From: Deltaproteobacteria bacterium
Lineage (GTDB): Bacteria > Myxococcota > UBA727 > VGSZ01
Length of the DNA stretch: 64,000 nucleotides
NCBI GenBank assembly: GCA_016177705.1
Contig: JACOUT010000004.1
Span: forward strand, 496,001-560,000
Direction: 5' to 3'
Below are positions 1 through 10,020 of the stretch, one piece after another. The first letter of the stretch is position 1. The number at the start of each line of letters is the position of its first letter. The notes under the pieces were generated by a model. It was not told the DNA's origin and ran no database searches. It saw only the letters and a list, made by a program, of their open reading frames with translations. Made by a program: the position numbers and the translations under genes.

Positions 1-2901
<2,901 letters not shown>

Positions 2902-2975
2902 GCGCCGAGGCTAGCGCGCCTTTGACCGCGCTTCCCGTCGGCGCTACCGATCCCGCTTTTCGTGACGGAGCCCCG

Positions 2976-3554
2976 GTGACCTCGACCACCATCTCGCCGC
3001 ACAAGCGGGAGGCGCTGCTCGATGCAGCGCTCGCGCTGTTCGCGGAGCGGGGCTTTCACGGCACCACGGTCCCCGAGGTGGCGGAGCGCGCCAAGGTCGC
3101 CACCGGCACGCTCTACCGCTACTTCGAGGACAAGGACGCGCTGGTGAACGCGGTGTTCCGTCGCTGCAACGAACAACTGCAGCAGGCGGTGGTGGAGGGC
3201 TTCCCCACCGACGCGGCCGTGCGCGAGCAGTTCGTCGAGCTGTGGCGGCGGCTGTGGAAGTTCGCCGAGGAGCGCCCGGCCATGCTCGACTTCCTCGAGC
3301 TGCACGACCACGAGACGTACATCGACGACTACAGCCGCGAGTGCCAGGGCAAACTGTTGCAGCCGATCGTGGCGCTGCTCACCGACGCGCAAGCGAAGCA
3401 GATCGTCAAGCCGCTGGCCCCCATGATGCTCTGGTCGATGATGTGGGGCGCGTTCGCGGGCCTGTACAAGGGCGTGCGCAAGGGGCGCCTGAAGATCGAC
3501 GCCGAGCTGGTCACCGCCAGCGAAGCCGCCGTCTGGCACGCCTTGCGCCTCTGA
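2976..3554 (+). CDS. TetR/AcrR-family transcriptional regulator
   Basis: This 192-residue protein has the TetR N-terminal helix-turn-helix, with ALFAERGFHGTTVPEVAERA, then VATGTLYRYFEDKDALVNAVF. The variable C-terminal helical domain would bind an unknown ligand. I chose the GTG at 2976 because acggag sits five bases upstream and because family members start just before the first helix (SPHKREALLDAALALF). The frame stays open to a TTG at 2922, which would add 18 unlikely residues. It is divergent from the tandem kinase gene, so it could control that gene, itself, or both; this is inference from position. No ligand or operator can be named. Confidence 0.88.
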   Translation: MTSTTISPHKREALLDAALALFAERGFHGTTVPEVAERAKVATGTLYRYFEDKDALVNAVFRRCNEQLQQAVVEGFPTDAAVREQFVELWRRLWKFAEERPAMLDFLELHDHETYIDDYSRECQGKLLQPIVALLTDAQAKQIVKPLAPMMLWSMMWGAFAGLYKGVRKGRLKIDAELVTASEAAVWHALRL

Positions 3555-3615
3555 GCGATGCCAGCACGCCGCCAGAGGCGGGGCTGCTGGCGCCGGTTGC
3601 CGACGTGAGCTGTGG

Positions 3616-3876
3616 TCAGAGTCCGACGCGCGAGAGCGCGTCGGCGACCTGCCGGATCGCCGTCGCCAGGCTCGGATGGTCACGCTCGAAGCGGGTGGCC
3701 AGCTCGGACAGCGTGCCGACGTGCGACGTGGCCGGCGGCTGGTTGGCGCGCAGCAGCCGATCGATGTCGGAGGAGACCTCGTGCAGCAGGCGGCGCGCCT
3801 CGTCGTCGACCGCAGGAGTGGTCTTCAGCTCGTCGTGCAGCTCGCTCAGCGTGGCGCGAAGTCGTTCCTTGGGCAT
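3616..3876 (-). CDS. DUF4404-like small helical protein
   Basis: This 86-residue protein starts MPKERLRATLSELHDELK and continues with TTPAVDDEARRLL. That pattern matches my memory of the DUF4404 family: short, soluble, all-helical proteins of unknown function, normally 80-90 residues. The ATG at 3876 is chosen because the upstream extension of the frame is proline/arginine-rich and unlike the family. The gene is convergent with the TetR gene and divergent from the receiver-like gene at 3975. No catalytic residues, signal peptide or membrane segment are visible. The function is unknown. Confidence 0.62.
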   Translation of the reverse strand: MPKERLRATLSELHDELKTTPAVDDEARRLLHEVSSDIDRLLRANQPPATSHVGTLSELATRFERDHPSLATAIRQVADALSRVGL

Positions 3877-3974
3877 GACGGAGACCCTAGCGCGCGGCGG
3901 CCACGGCGCGAGGGGGATGTTCGGCCCACGGGCCGGGCACCTTGCGCCACCGGCCGCGATGGCTATCACGCACC

Positions 3975-4322
3975 ATGGCAACAGTCCTGGTAGCGATCTC
4001 CGACCTGATGTTCTCGTCGAAGGTGAGCGGTGCCGCGCGCGCGCTCGGCGTCACCTACCATCGAGCGGCTCGCAACGCTCCGCTCGCGTCCGAGGTGACG
4101 CGCACGGAAGCCACCCGCGTGCTCGTCGAGCTCGGCGCATCGCCGGGCGTGCTCGACGCCGTGGCCGACGTTCGTCGCCAGCACCCCGGCGTCGAGATCG
4201 TGGGGTTCTGCAGCCACACGTTGGCCGAGCTGATGCAAAGGGCACGCGCGGTGGGCTGTACTCGGGTCTTGACCCAGGGAGAGCTCGCCGGGGAGCTGCC
4301 GGAGCTGTTGCGCGGCGGCTAG
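3975..4322 (+). CDS. Receiver-fold (CheY-like) protein lacking the phosphoacceptor Asp
   Basis: This 115-residue protein, start ATG at 3975, alternates hydrophobic strands and helices like a response-regulator receiver domain. It has a strand at MATVLVAISDLMF, then VLVELG where receivers usually carry the DxG/DLG phosphoacceptor. Next come VEIVGFCSHT, in the place of the conserved Thr/Ser strand, and a last strand TRVLTQ. The expected Asp is Glu in VELG, so phosphorylation at that site is unlikely; Glu may mimic a permanently charged state (inference). The protein stands alone, with no output domain. It is convergent with the lipoprotein gene at 4350, and the 27-bp gap has no obvious terminator. 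Fold assignment is from pattern only. Confidence 0.55.
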   Translation: MATVLVAISDLMFSSKVSGAARALGVTYHRAARNAPLASEVTRTEATRVLVELGASPGVLDAVADVRRQHPGVEIVGFCSHTLAELMQRARAVGCTRVLTQGELAGELPELLRGG

Positions 4323-4349
4323 CAGGTTCCCCTCCCTTTTCGAGCCCAG

Positions 4350-5300
4350 CTACTCGAGCGCTACCGCGAGCACCTGGCCGCGAGCCCGATCGGTCCAGAA
4401 GACCGTCTCGCCGTCGACGAGCAGGTCGCATGCGTCGGTGGCGACCGCCAAGTCCTGATAGGCACCACTCCCCCGTGGGCTGGCGGAGACGGTGTACGAG
4501 GTCGCGTAGACGACCTTCTCGCCGGTCAGCACCAGGTCGCGCGGGCCGGGGGCCGTGAAGCCAACGGAGATGGGCGTGCCAAGATCCAGATTGCCGCGGC
4601 GCACCCAGCCGCCGTTCCGTGTCCCCGGCTCCACCCAATAGACTTGGCTCGCCGCCGTATCGACCGCGACGGCGTAGGGAGTGCCCCGTGTGTCGGTCTT
4701 GCGAGTCGGCAGCTCGCCGCCATGTGCGGACACGAAGCCGATGTGGCCGGTGCCGAGCTCGGTGAAGTAGCAGCGACCGCCCGCCACGGTGAGGCTGCGC
4801 GGCGTCGCCAACGCGCTCGCCACGTCGGTGAGCCCGCCGCCCTCGATGGAGACGCGGCGGATGGCGCCGTCACTGCCCGCGCCTTCGACGATGAAGAAGA
4901 CGTCGTCGCCGTCGGTGCGCACCCGGCCCGGGCTCACTTGCCCGCCCGCAAGCTCCGTCACCTCGCCACCGCGCACACGGCTGACGCTGCCGGCCGCGCG
5001 CTGGCTCACCACCAGGTCGTCGCCGGCGGCGGCGAGGTAGCTCGGCCCGTGCAGCACGGCGACCTCCGTCACCTCGCCGCCTGCGACCGGCACGCGCACG
5101 ATCCGGTCACTCCCCTCGTCGGCGACGTAGAGCTCGCTACCGACGAGCGCCAGGCCGCACGGGGAGTCGAGCCCGGAGGCCAGCACGATAGGCCCGGGCG
5201 CATCGGGCACTGTGGGCCAACCGTCGGCCGGCACATCCTCGTCGGGCGCTCCGCAGGCGGCCAGCAGCACCACGAGCGTCGAGGTCATTAGAGCGCGCAT
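4350..5300 (-). CDS. Lipoprotein with NHL/SMP-30-like beta-propeller repeats
   Basis: This 316-residue protein begins with a short signal sequence and lipobox (VVLLAACG), so it is probably a lipoprotein. The mature part consists of about six repeats of 40-45 residues built on patterns such as SPCGLALVGSELYVADEGSD, RIVRVPVAGGEV, and later PRSLTVAGGRCYFTELGTG. These are typical of beta-propeller proteins that bind ligands or act as scaffolds. The start at ATG 5300 has GGAGG ten bases upstream; a second ATG at 5288 overlaps the upstream gene's stop as TAATG and is an alternative. It is the last gene of a three-gene operon of exported proteins. No catalytic motif was seen. Confidence 0.72.
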   Translation of the reverse strand: MRALMTSTLVVLLAACGAPDEDVPADGWPTVPDAPGPIVLASGLDSPCGLALVGSELYVADEGSDRIVRVPVAGGEVTEVAVLHGPSYLAAAGDDLVVSQRAAGSVSRVRGGEVTELAGGQVSPGRVRTDGDDVFFIVEGAGSDGAIRRVSIEGGGLTDVASALATPRSLTVAGGRCYFTELGTGHIGFVSAHGGELPTRKTDTRGTPYAVAVDTAASQVYWVEPGTRNGGWVRRGNLDLGTPISVGFTAPGPRDLVLTGEKVVYATSYTVSASPRGSGAYQDLAVATDACDLLVDGETVFWTDRARGQVLAVALE

Positions 5301-6097
5301 CGGAAACCCACCTCCTCGGAGCGGTGCTCGGGACGCGCTCCCAAGCGGGCGCTGCCGCGCAGCGACGCGGGCGCCGAGTGAAAGCCACCGCCCCGCACCA
5401 CGCGGTAGCGGCTGGTCGACGGGCCCCGCGGGGAGACCTGCGGGTCCGACGAGTAACGATCGAGGCCGTCCTGCGTCCACTCGGCGACGTTGCCGGCGAG
5501 GTCGTGGACGCCCTCGGCGCTGTCTCCTTGCGGGCTGCGACCGCCCACCGGCAGCGGACCGTCGGCGCAGAACACGCCGCCGGTGAAGAACACCGCCTGG
5601 TCACAGCTCGGCCAGTCCTCGCCCCAGGGGAAGGGCAGTCCCGCCGGGCCGCGCGCGGCCCGCTCCCACTCGGCTTCAGTCGGCAGCCGCTTGCCGGCCC
5701 AGGCGCAGAAGGTGGCGGCGTCGAAGAACGAGACCTGCGCGATGGGCAGCGCCGCGGCACCGGCGGCGGGCAGGTAGCGGCCGCCGTCGACCGCGATCGC
5801 CTGCAGGGCAGCATGGTGGGCCTCGCCGCCCGCGTCGTTCAGGAACTCGGCGTACTCGGCGACGGTCACCTCGTCTTGGTCGATGAGGTAGTCGGGCAGC
5901 GACACCTCGTGCGCGGGCAGCTCGATCTCCTTCCACGCCTGGCCATAGTCGCCCGGCGCCTCGACGGGGTGCCCCATGCTGAAGGTGGACGCCGCGATGG
6001 TCACCATGCGAGTCCGGTCCGGCTCGCGGCGAAACGGACCGCGCTCGCCCCCGCCGCAGGCGGCGGCGAGCAGCAGCGGCAGCAGCAGCGCCCTCAT
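5288..6097 (-). CDS. Lipoprotein with FGE-sulfatase/SUMF1-fold domain, lacking the catalytic cysteines
   Basis: This 269-residue protein has a signal sequence and lipobox (LLLAAACGGG), then the formylglycine-generating-enzyme fold. Visible signatures are FSMGHPVEAPGDYGQAWKEI, DEVTVAEYAEFLN, KRLPTEAEWERAARG, LPFPWGEDW, GVHDLAGNVAEWTQD and RVVRGGGFHSAPASLR ending EEVGFRCAL. True FGEs carry a Cys pair after the RGGSF segment; here that stretch is HSAPAS with no cysteine, so sulfatase activation is unlikely. The fold is widely reused in non-FGE proteins. ATG 6097 overlaps the stop of the upstream esterase gene as ATGA, indicating translational coupling. The substrate is unknown. Confidence 0.8.
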   Translation of the reverse strand: MRALLLPLLLAAACGGGERGPFRREPDRTRMVTIAASTFSMGHPVEAPGDYGQAWKEIELPAHEVSLPDYLIDQDEVTVAEYAEFLNDAGGEAHHAALQAIAVDGGRYLPAAGAAALPIAQVSFFDAATFCAWAGKRLPTEAEWERAARGPAGLPFPWGEDWPSCDQAVFFTGGVFCADGPLPVGGRSPQGDSAEGVHDLAGNVAEWTQDGLDRYSSDPQVSPRGPSTSRYRVVRGGGFHSAPASLRGSARLGARPEHRSEEVGFRCAL

Positions 6098-7104
6098 GGC
6101 GCACCTCCGGGGAGCGGCCGATCGAAGAGGAAGTCGAGCGCGTCCTGGTTGTACTGGGGCTGCCACTCGTGGGCGACGTGGTCGAGCGCGAAGAAGAGGA
6201 AGTCCTCGCCCTCGACCTCGCCGAGCTGCTCGAGCACCTCGACGACGCGCTCGGAGCTCGAGAACGGCACGTCGGGATCCAAGGTGCCGTGCACCAACAC
6301 GCCGGGGATGCGCCGCGCGCCTGCGTACGCGAGCATCTCGTCGTCGAAGCCGTTGGCGTCGACGAAGCCCGCCTCCGAAAGGAAACCAGTGACGCGGTCG
6401 GGCAGCACGTAGGCGAGGATGATGCTCATGCCGGCGCCGCGCGAGTGGCCCGACGCGATGACGCGGGTGCGATCGAGGTTGTAGAGCGCGCCGAGCTCGT
6501 CGATGAGGTTGCGGATGAAGTCGACGTCCGGGTTCTCTTGCCAGGCCCCGTTTGGCTGCCAGTCCGTCGGATAGATGTTCCAGGCGAACACCCAGCCGAT
6601 CGACGGGCCGAAGTTGTAGAAGTGCTGCTGCGGGAAGGCGACGATGAAGCCGTTCAGGTCGGCAGTCCGCAAGAGCTCGGTGTAGGCAGGCAACCCGTAC
6701 ATGTCGACGGTGAAGCCGCCGAGCACCATCACGAGCGGCGTCGGCCGCCTCGGGTCGTAGGACATCGGCACGTAGACCTCGTAGTGCCGCACCAGCTGCT
6801 CCGTCTGCTTGTTGCCGCGCGCGCTGAGGGTGCCGCTCCACAGGCCGCGTGGCCCGCCCTCGCCGTGGGTGCCGGTGTCAGGCGGTGGCGGCTCGGGCGC
6901 GACCGCCGCCACGGCGGCGTAGTGGGCGCAGACGCCGACGATGGCGTCGGGCCAGGCCGCCGCGCACGCGGCTTGGCAATCGCTGCTGTCGCTGCCGAGC
7001 GCGCAGCCGGTGAGCTCGTCGCAGACACCGTCGCTGGCGAGCGGGCAGGTGTCGTCCGCCCAGGCCGGGGCGGCGAGCAGCAAGAGCGCGATGAGGGGGC
7101 GCAT
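6094..7104 (-). CDS. Exported PHB-depolymerase/feruloyl-esterase-like alpha/beta hydrolase
   Basis: This 336-residue protein starts MRPLIALLLLAAPAWADD, a clear Sec signal peptide, with GGAG four bases before the ATG. A short cysteine-rich segment (DTCPLASDGVCDELTGC) precedes the catalytic domain. That domain has RHYEVYVPMSYDPRRPTPLV, the nucleophile elbow GHSRGAG and a later VHGTLDPDVPFSSS strand. Asp in that strand and His in DHVAHEW would complete the Ser-Asp-His triad. The family hydrolyses polyesters or feruloyl/acetyl esters outside the cytoplasm; the actual substrate cannot be told. It is the first gene of the operon with the FGE-fold and propeller lipoproteins, so the three may act together at the envelope. 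Confidence 0.78.
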   Translation of the reverse strand: MRPLIALLLLAAPAWADDTCPLASDGVCDELTGCALGSDSSDCQAACAAAWPDAIVGVCAHYAAVAAVAPEPPPPDTGTHGEGGPRGLWSGTLSARGNKQTEQLVRHYEVYVPMSYDPRRPTPLVMVLGGFTVDMYGLPAYTELLRTADLNGFIVAFPQQHFYNFGPSIGWVFAWNIYPTDWQPNGAWQENPDVDFIRNLIDELGALYNLDRTRVIASGHSRGAGMSIILAYVLPDRVTGFLSEAGFVDANGFDDEMLAYAGARRIPGVLVHGTLDPDVPFSSSERVVEVLEQLGEVEGEDFLFFALDHVAHEWQPQYNQDALDFLFDRPLPGGAP

Positions 7105-7170
7105 GGATCTCCAGCTTGGGCGATGACAAGGGATCGAGGGACCGACGCGCTCGCTCGCATCGGCGCGAGA

Positions 7171-7200
7171 GGGGGCGCGCGCCACCATGCGCGCGCCCCC
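7171..7200 (-). terminator. Perfect 12-bp GC hairpin after the 7208-8287 gene
   Basis: The arms gggggcgcgcgc (7171-7182) and gcgcgcgccccc (7189-7200) are perfect complements around a 6-base loop. The hairpin lies 8 bp beyond the stop of the minus-strand gene at 7208 and upstream of the esterase gene. There is no U-run, so it may be a Rho-independent terminator of the high-GC type or an mRNA-stabilising stem. Confidence 0.5.
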
Positions 7201-7207
7201 GTGCTGC

Positions 7208-8287
7208 TCAACCGCCGATGGTGAGCGGCCCGGCGTACTGCGTGAGGCCCGCGATGCCGCCGGTGCGGCGCACGTAGAACGTGTCCACCTTGTTGGGATC
7301 GAGCATGCCGCCCGTGGGCGACAGCGTGCCGACCGGGATCAGCGCCGTGTACGAGAAGCCGTCGGGACGGCGCTCCTGCATGAGCGGCACCTCGAGCATG
7401 CGGCGTCCGAGCGGCACTCCGTCACGGTTCCATTTGAGCTGCTGGGCCAGCTGCGCCTCTTGCATGGTCTTGATCAGCTCGGCGGTGCGCTCAGGCGTGA
7501 CCTCGCCGCCCTGCTCGCCGCCCTTGGTGAAGGAGCCGCTGATGAACTTGCCGTCACGGTCGACCTTGACCTTGATCTCGCCGTTCTTCTTGTTGGCGTC
7601 GAGGAAGTCCTGCACGGTGAAGGTCGCCTCGATCTCACCGGCAGCGTTCGGCGCGCCGACGTCCTTGAGCGAGAGCGCGTCGCTGCGCGTGAGCGGGTAG
7701 CCGACCTTGGTCGCGTAGTCGCGCGCCTGCGACTTGAGCACCGCCTCGATCGACGGGGCCGGCGCGGCGCCCTTCGGCAGCGCGAGCGGTCCCCACACGC
7801 GCGTGTTGTCCTGCGGGTTGGCGCGCGTCTCGACCAGGTAGAAGCGCTTCTTGGCGACGTCGATGTAGGCGCTGCGCGTCCAGCTGCCCTCGGGCATGGG
7901 CACGCCGGCGAGGTCGAGCGCCAGCAGCTTGTCGACGTTCTTCGGCAGCTCGCTCTTGGGCGGGCCGAGGCGCAGGCGGGCGAGCGAGCCGTTGATGGCA
8001 TCGCGCATCACCGCCTTGTGGTCGCCGATCGGCAGGTTCTTGTCGCCGATGAACTTGTTGAGATCGTCGAGCGCGGCGCGCTCGATGCTGATCGGGAAGC
8101 AGATGACCGCGCCCGGCGGCGGGCTCGGCGCCGTGGTCACGGTGCGGTGCAGCTCCGCGATGGCCTTGGCCTCGCCGTTGGAGACGGAGGGCTCGGTGGC
8201 CTTGAGGATGCCGTCCACCTCTGCCGAGGTGACGCGACGATCAGCGAGGGCCCTCTTGATCTGGTTGGTGACGTTGCTGACGGACAT
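7208..8287 (-). CDS. Unrecognised 359-residue protein, cytoplasmic-looking
   Basis: I do not recognise this family. The start at ATG 8287 has AAGGAG eight bases upstream. The first 60 residues (MSVSNVTNQIKRALADRR, VTSAEVDGILKATEPSVSNG) are helical. They loosely recall the N-termini of the proteins at 8659 and 10021, with short acidic turns like degenerate EF-hands. The rest is mixed alpha/beta and ends TQYAGPLTIGG. No signal peptide, membrane segment or cysteine cluster is seen. It is transcribed away from the 8659 gene, and both have the same mirror-image upstream sequence, so the two are probably co-regulated. A perfect hairpin follows its stop. Confidence 0.7.
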   Translation of the reverse strand: MSVSNVTNQIKRALADRRVTSAEVDGILKATEPSVSNGEAKAIAELHRTVTTAPSPPPGAVICFPISIERAALDDLNKFIGDKNLPIGDHKAVMRDAINGSLARLRLGPPKSELPKNVDKLLALDLAGVPMPEGSWTRSAYIDVAKKRFYLVETRANPQDNTRVWGPLALPKGAAPAPSIEAVLKSQARDYATKVGYPLTRSDALSLKDVGAPNAAGEIEATFTVQDFLDANKKNGEIKVKVDRDGKFISGSFTKGGEQGGEVTPERTAELIKTMQEAQLAQQLKWNRDGVPLGRRMLEVPLMQERRPDGFSYTALIPVGTLSPTGGMLDPNKVDTFYVRRTGGIAGLTQYAGPLTIGG

Positions 8288-8340
8288 GGCGCTGCTCCTT
8301 GTGTGCTGCAGCGGTTGTGCTGCCGCGTTGGTTGCGTGGG

Positions 8341-8399
8341 GTATCGCGCCACGTGTGGGAGAGTTGCGCACAGAATGAAACTTCATTCGCACCTGGATC
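8341..8399 (-). promoter_or_regulatory. Left copy of the duplicated promoter/operator block
   Basis: Read on the minus strand it runs GATCCAGGT, then the dyad GAATGAAGTTTCATTC (8373-8388), then TGTGCGCAAC, CCCACA and CGCGATAC, ending 53 bases before the ATG at 8287. The dyad has perfect 7-bp arms with a 2-bp centre, as expected of a dimeric repressor or activator site. Which bases form a -35 or -10 element is not decided by the sequence alone. Confidence 0.65.
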
Positions 8400-8560
8400 A
8401 GCAGCGTAACGTGCTTATAAATAAGGAAACATCAACAATTTCCGCGTGTGGAGGCCGCTCGGCGCGGGTCCGCCGATGTGCTACAGCGCACGACAACGGC
8501 CACATGATCCCCGGCTGATCCGACTCATTTTCCTGCGAATTAAGGCAGATAAGTTAGATG

Positions 8561-8621
8561 GATCCTGGTATGAATGAAACTTCATTCCTGTGCGCAACGC
8601 ACCCACATCTAACCGCGATAC
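8561..8621 (+). promoter_or_regulatory. Right copy of the duplicated promoter/operator block
   Basis: Read on the plus strand it runs GATCCTGGT, the dyad GAATGAAACTTCATTC (8572-8587), CTGTGCGCAAC, CCCACA and CCGCGATAC, ending 37 bases before the ATG at 8659. It matches the left copy in order and spacing apart from one or two single-base insertions. Conservation extends beyond the dyad, so the block probably includes the core promoter as well as the operator. Confidence 0.65.
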
Positions 8622-8658
8622 CGCCTGCAACCAGCAGCCAACTGCACAGGAGGACGCC

Positions 8659-9216
8659 ATGAAGACGCAGATCGACAGCTTCCGGAACCGCATCAAGGAC
8701 GCCAGCCAGGCCGACAGCCACGCCGGCGAGCGCATCAGCCACAGGGAGGCCAAGCAGGCCCTGGCCGAGCTCAAGGGCGCGCCCGCGAGCGAGGCCAACC
8801 TGGCCGTCAAGGACGTGCTCGAGAGCGCGCGCCTGACTCCCGGTGGGCGCAAGGCGCTGCAGAAGTTCCTCGGCGACAACGGCGCCGTCGCGCCCCGATC
8901 GGCGAAGGAGCTGCGTGAGCTCTTCAACCGCGACGCGCAGAAGCGGAGCGACGTCATCACGGCGGCGTGGCCCAAGGGCTACCCGAAGATGACGCCGGCG
9001 GTGATCGGCGCCATCCGCGACCTCGACGGCAAGACCTACGAGGTGACGGTCGAGCTGGTGCGCTTCTACGACAAGAAGGTGGTCGGCAGCCGCAGCGTGC
9101 TCGTCGACGTCGATCCCTTCAAGGTGTGGAGTAACGCGCGCATCGGGCCGTTCGGCCCGGAGTCGCCGGCCATGCCGGATCCGACCTTCGACACCGCGCC
9201 GGCAGTGATCGGCTGA
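8659..9216 (+). CDS. Unrecognised 185-residue helical protein
   Basis: No known family comes to mind. A strong AGGAGG lies six bases before the ATG. The N-terminal half is helical and charged (MKTQIDSFRNRIKDASQADS, GERISHREAKQALAELKG). It is followed by a globular C-terminal part with strands (TYEVTVELVRFYDKKVVGSR, SVLVDVDPFKVWSN). There is no signal peptide or membrane segment. It shares a mirrored promoter block with the divergent gene at 7208 and is followed by a perfect hairpin and two further plus-strand genes of the same patch. The resemblance between its first 40 residues and those of its neighbours is weak and would need an alignment. Confidence 0.72.
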   Translation: MKTQIDSFRNRIKDASQADSHAGERISHREAKQALAELKGAPASEANLAVKDVLESARLTPGGRKALQKFLGDNGAVAPRSAKELRELFNRDAQKRSDVITAAWPKGYPKMTPAVIGAIRDLDGKTYEVTVELVRFYDKKVVGSRSVLVDVDPFKVWSNARIGPFGPESPAMPDPTFDTAPAVIG

Positions 9217-9223
9217 ATCACGA

Positions 9224-9257
9224 GCGCGCGCCGGCTCCCCTCGGGGCCGGCGCGCGC
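9224..9257 (+). terminator. Perfect 12-bp GC hairpin after the 8659 gene
   Basis: The arms gcgcgcgccggc (9224-9235) and gccggcgcgcgc (9246-9257) are perfect complements with a 10-base loop, 8 bp past the stop codon. No U-run follows. It may attenuate read-through into the lipoprotein gene at 9282. Confidence 0.5.
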
Positions 9258-9281
9258 ACCGCACGTCATCTGGAGGAAGTC

Positions 9282-9983
9282 ATGCGCGCGCTCTTGTTCA
9301 CGATGTGTTTCGCCTGCGCCTGCGGTCACGACGTCGACGGCGAGGACGGGCTACCCCTCGATCGACCGCGGCCCATCGAGCCGTGCGCGCGCGGCGAGTG
9401 CCCGGTCTGCCAGCCCACCACGTGCGCGGCGCTGGCGGCCGACTGCGGCACCGTCGACGACGGCTGCGGGGGCACGCTCGACTGCGGCGGCTGCCAGGCG
9501 CCCGAGAGCTGCGGCGGCGCCGGCGACGACAACTTGTGCGGCTGCGCGCCGACCACGTGCGCCACGCTCGGCGCCGAGTGCGGCCCGGTGCCTGACGGCT
9601 GCGGCGGCGCGCTCGATTGCGGCGGCTGCGAGGGAGCAGAGACCTGCGGCGGCGGCGGCGAGCGCAACCGCTGCGGCAGCGACGGCGGCGGCGGTGGCGG
9701 CGGCGGCGGCGACGCCGGCTGCGACGGAGCGCTCATCAGCTCGCTGATGTCGCCCGGCGATCGCGCAACCGCCGAGGCCGACGGCGCCACCGTTACCTAC
9801 GAGCTGGTCGATGTCGACCTGTCCTTGCCCCAGGTGCTGCTCTCGGTCGCGGTCGATGGCGCCGAGCCCTACCTGTCGGTGGTGCACGTCGAGGATCCCG
9901 AGGTCACGGACAACGGCTTCACCATCGCCGTCGTCGAGGTCGACATCGACGCGCGCCAGGCCCGCATCTGCACCCGTCGCTGA
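9282..9983 (+). CDS. Cysteine-rich lipoprotein with two CGGC-type repeats
   Basis: This 233-residue protein has ggagg upstream and a short signal sequence, MRALLFTMCFACACG, with a probable lipidated Cys. The mature part holds two roughly 40-residue repeats of the form PTTCAxLxAxCGxVxDGCGGxLDCGGC followed by CGG and CG. Such repeats are common in secreted proteins of myxobacteria; their cysteines probably form disulfides. A tract of nine glycines (codons near 9690-9718) links them to a C-terminal domain of about 85 residues rich in strands (TYELVDVDLSLPQVLLSVAV). The stop at 9983 lies 37 bp before the 10021 gene, so the two are probably co-transcribed. Function unknown. Confidence 0.75.
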   Translation: MRALLFTMCFACACGHDVDGEDGLPLDRPRPIEPCARGECPVCQPTTCAALAADCGTVDDGCGGTLDCGGCQAPESCGGAGDDNLCGCAPTTCATLGAECGPVPDGCGGALDCGGCEGAETCGGGGERNRCGSDGGGGGGGGGDAGCDGALISSLMSPGDRATAEADGATVTYELVDVDLSLPQVLLSVAVDGAEPYLSVVHVEDPEVTDNGFTIAVVEVDIDARQARICTRR

Positions 9984-10020
9984 CCGAACGAACGCCCACG
10001 TGCGCAACGAGGAGAAGGCC

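Larger units (their letters stand above)
8288..8658. promoter_or_regulatory. 371-bp divergent intergenic region with a mirrored pair of promoter-like blocks
   Basis: The region between the divergent genes at 7208 and 8659 contains two nearly identical 59-61 bp blocks in inverted orientation (8341-8399 and 8561-8621), each reading toward its own gene. The space between them (8400-8560) includes an AT-rich stretch around 8406-8440 that stands out from the GC-rich surroundings. No other ORF is credible here. The symmetry suggests both genes answer to the same regulator or sigma factor. Confidence 0.75.

Noticed and set aside
5288..6097. Sulfatase-maturing formylglycine-generating enzyme
   Set aside because: The Cys pair expected after RGGSF is absent and no sulfatase gene is near.
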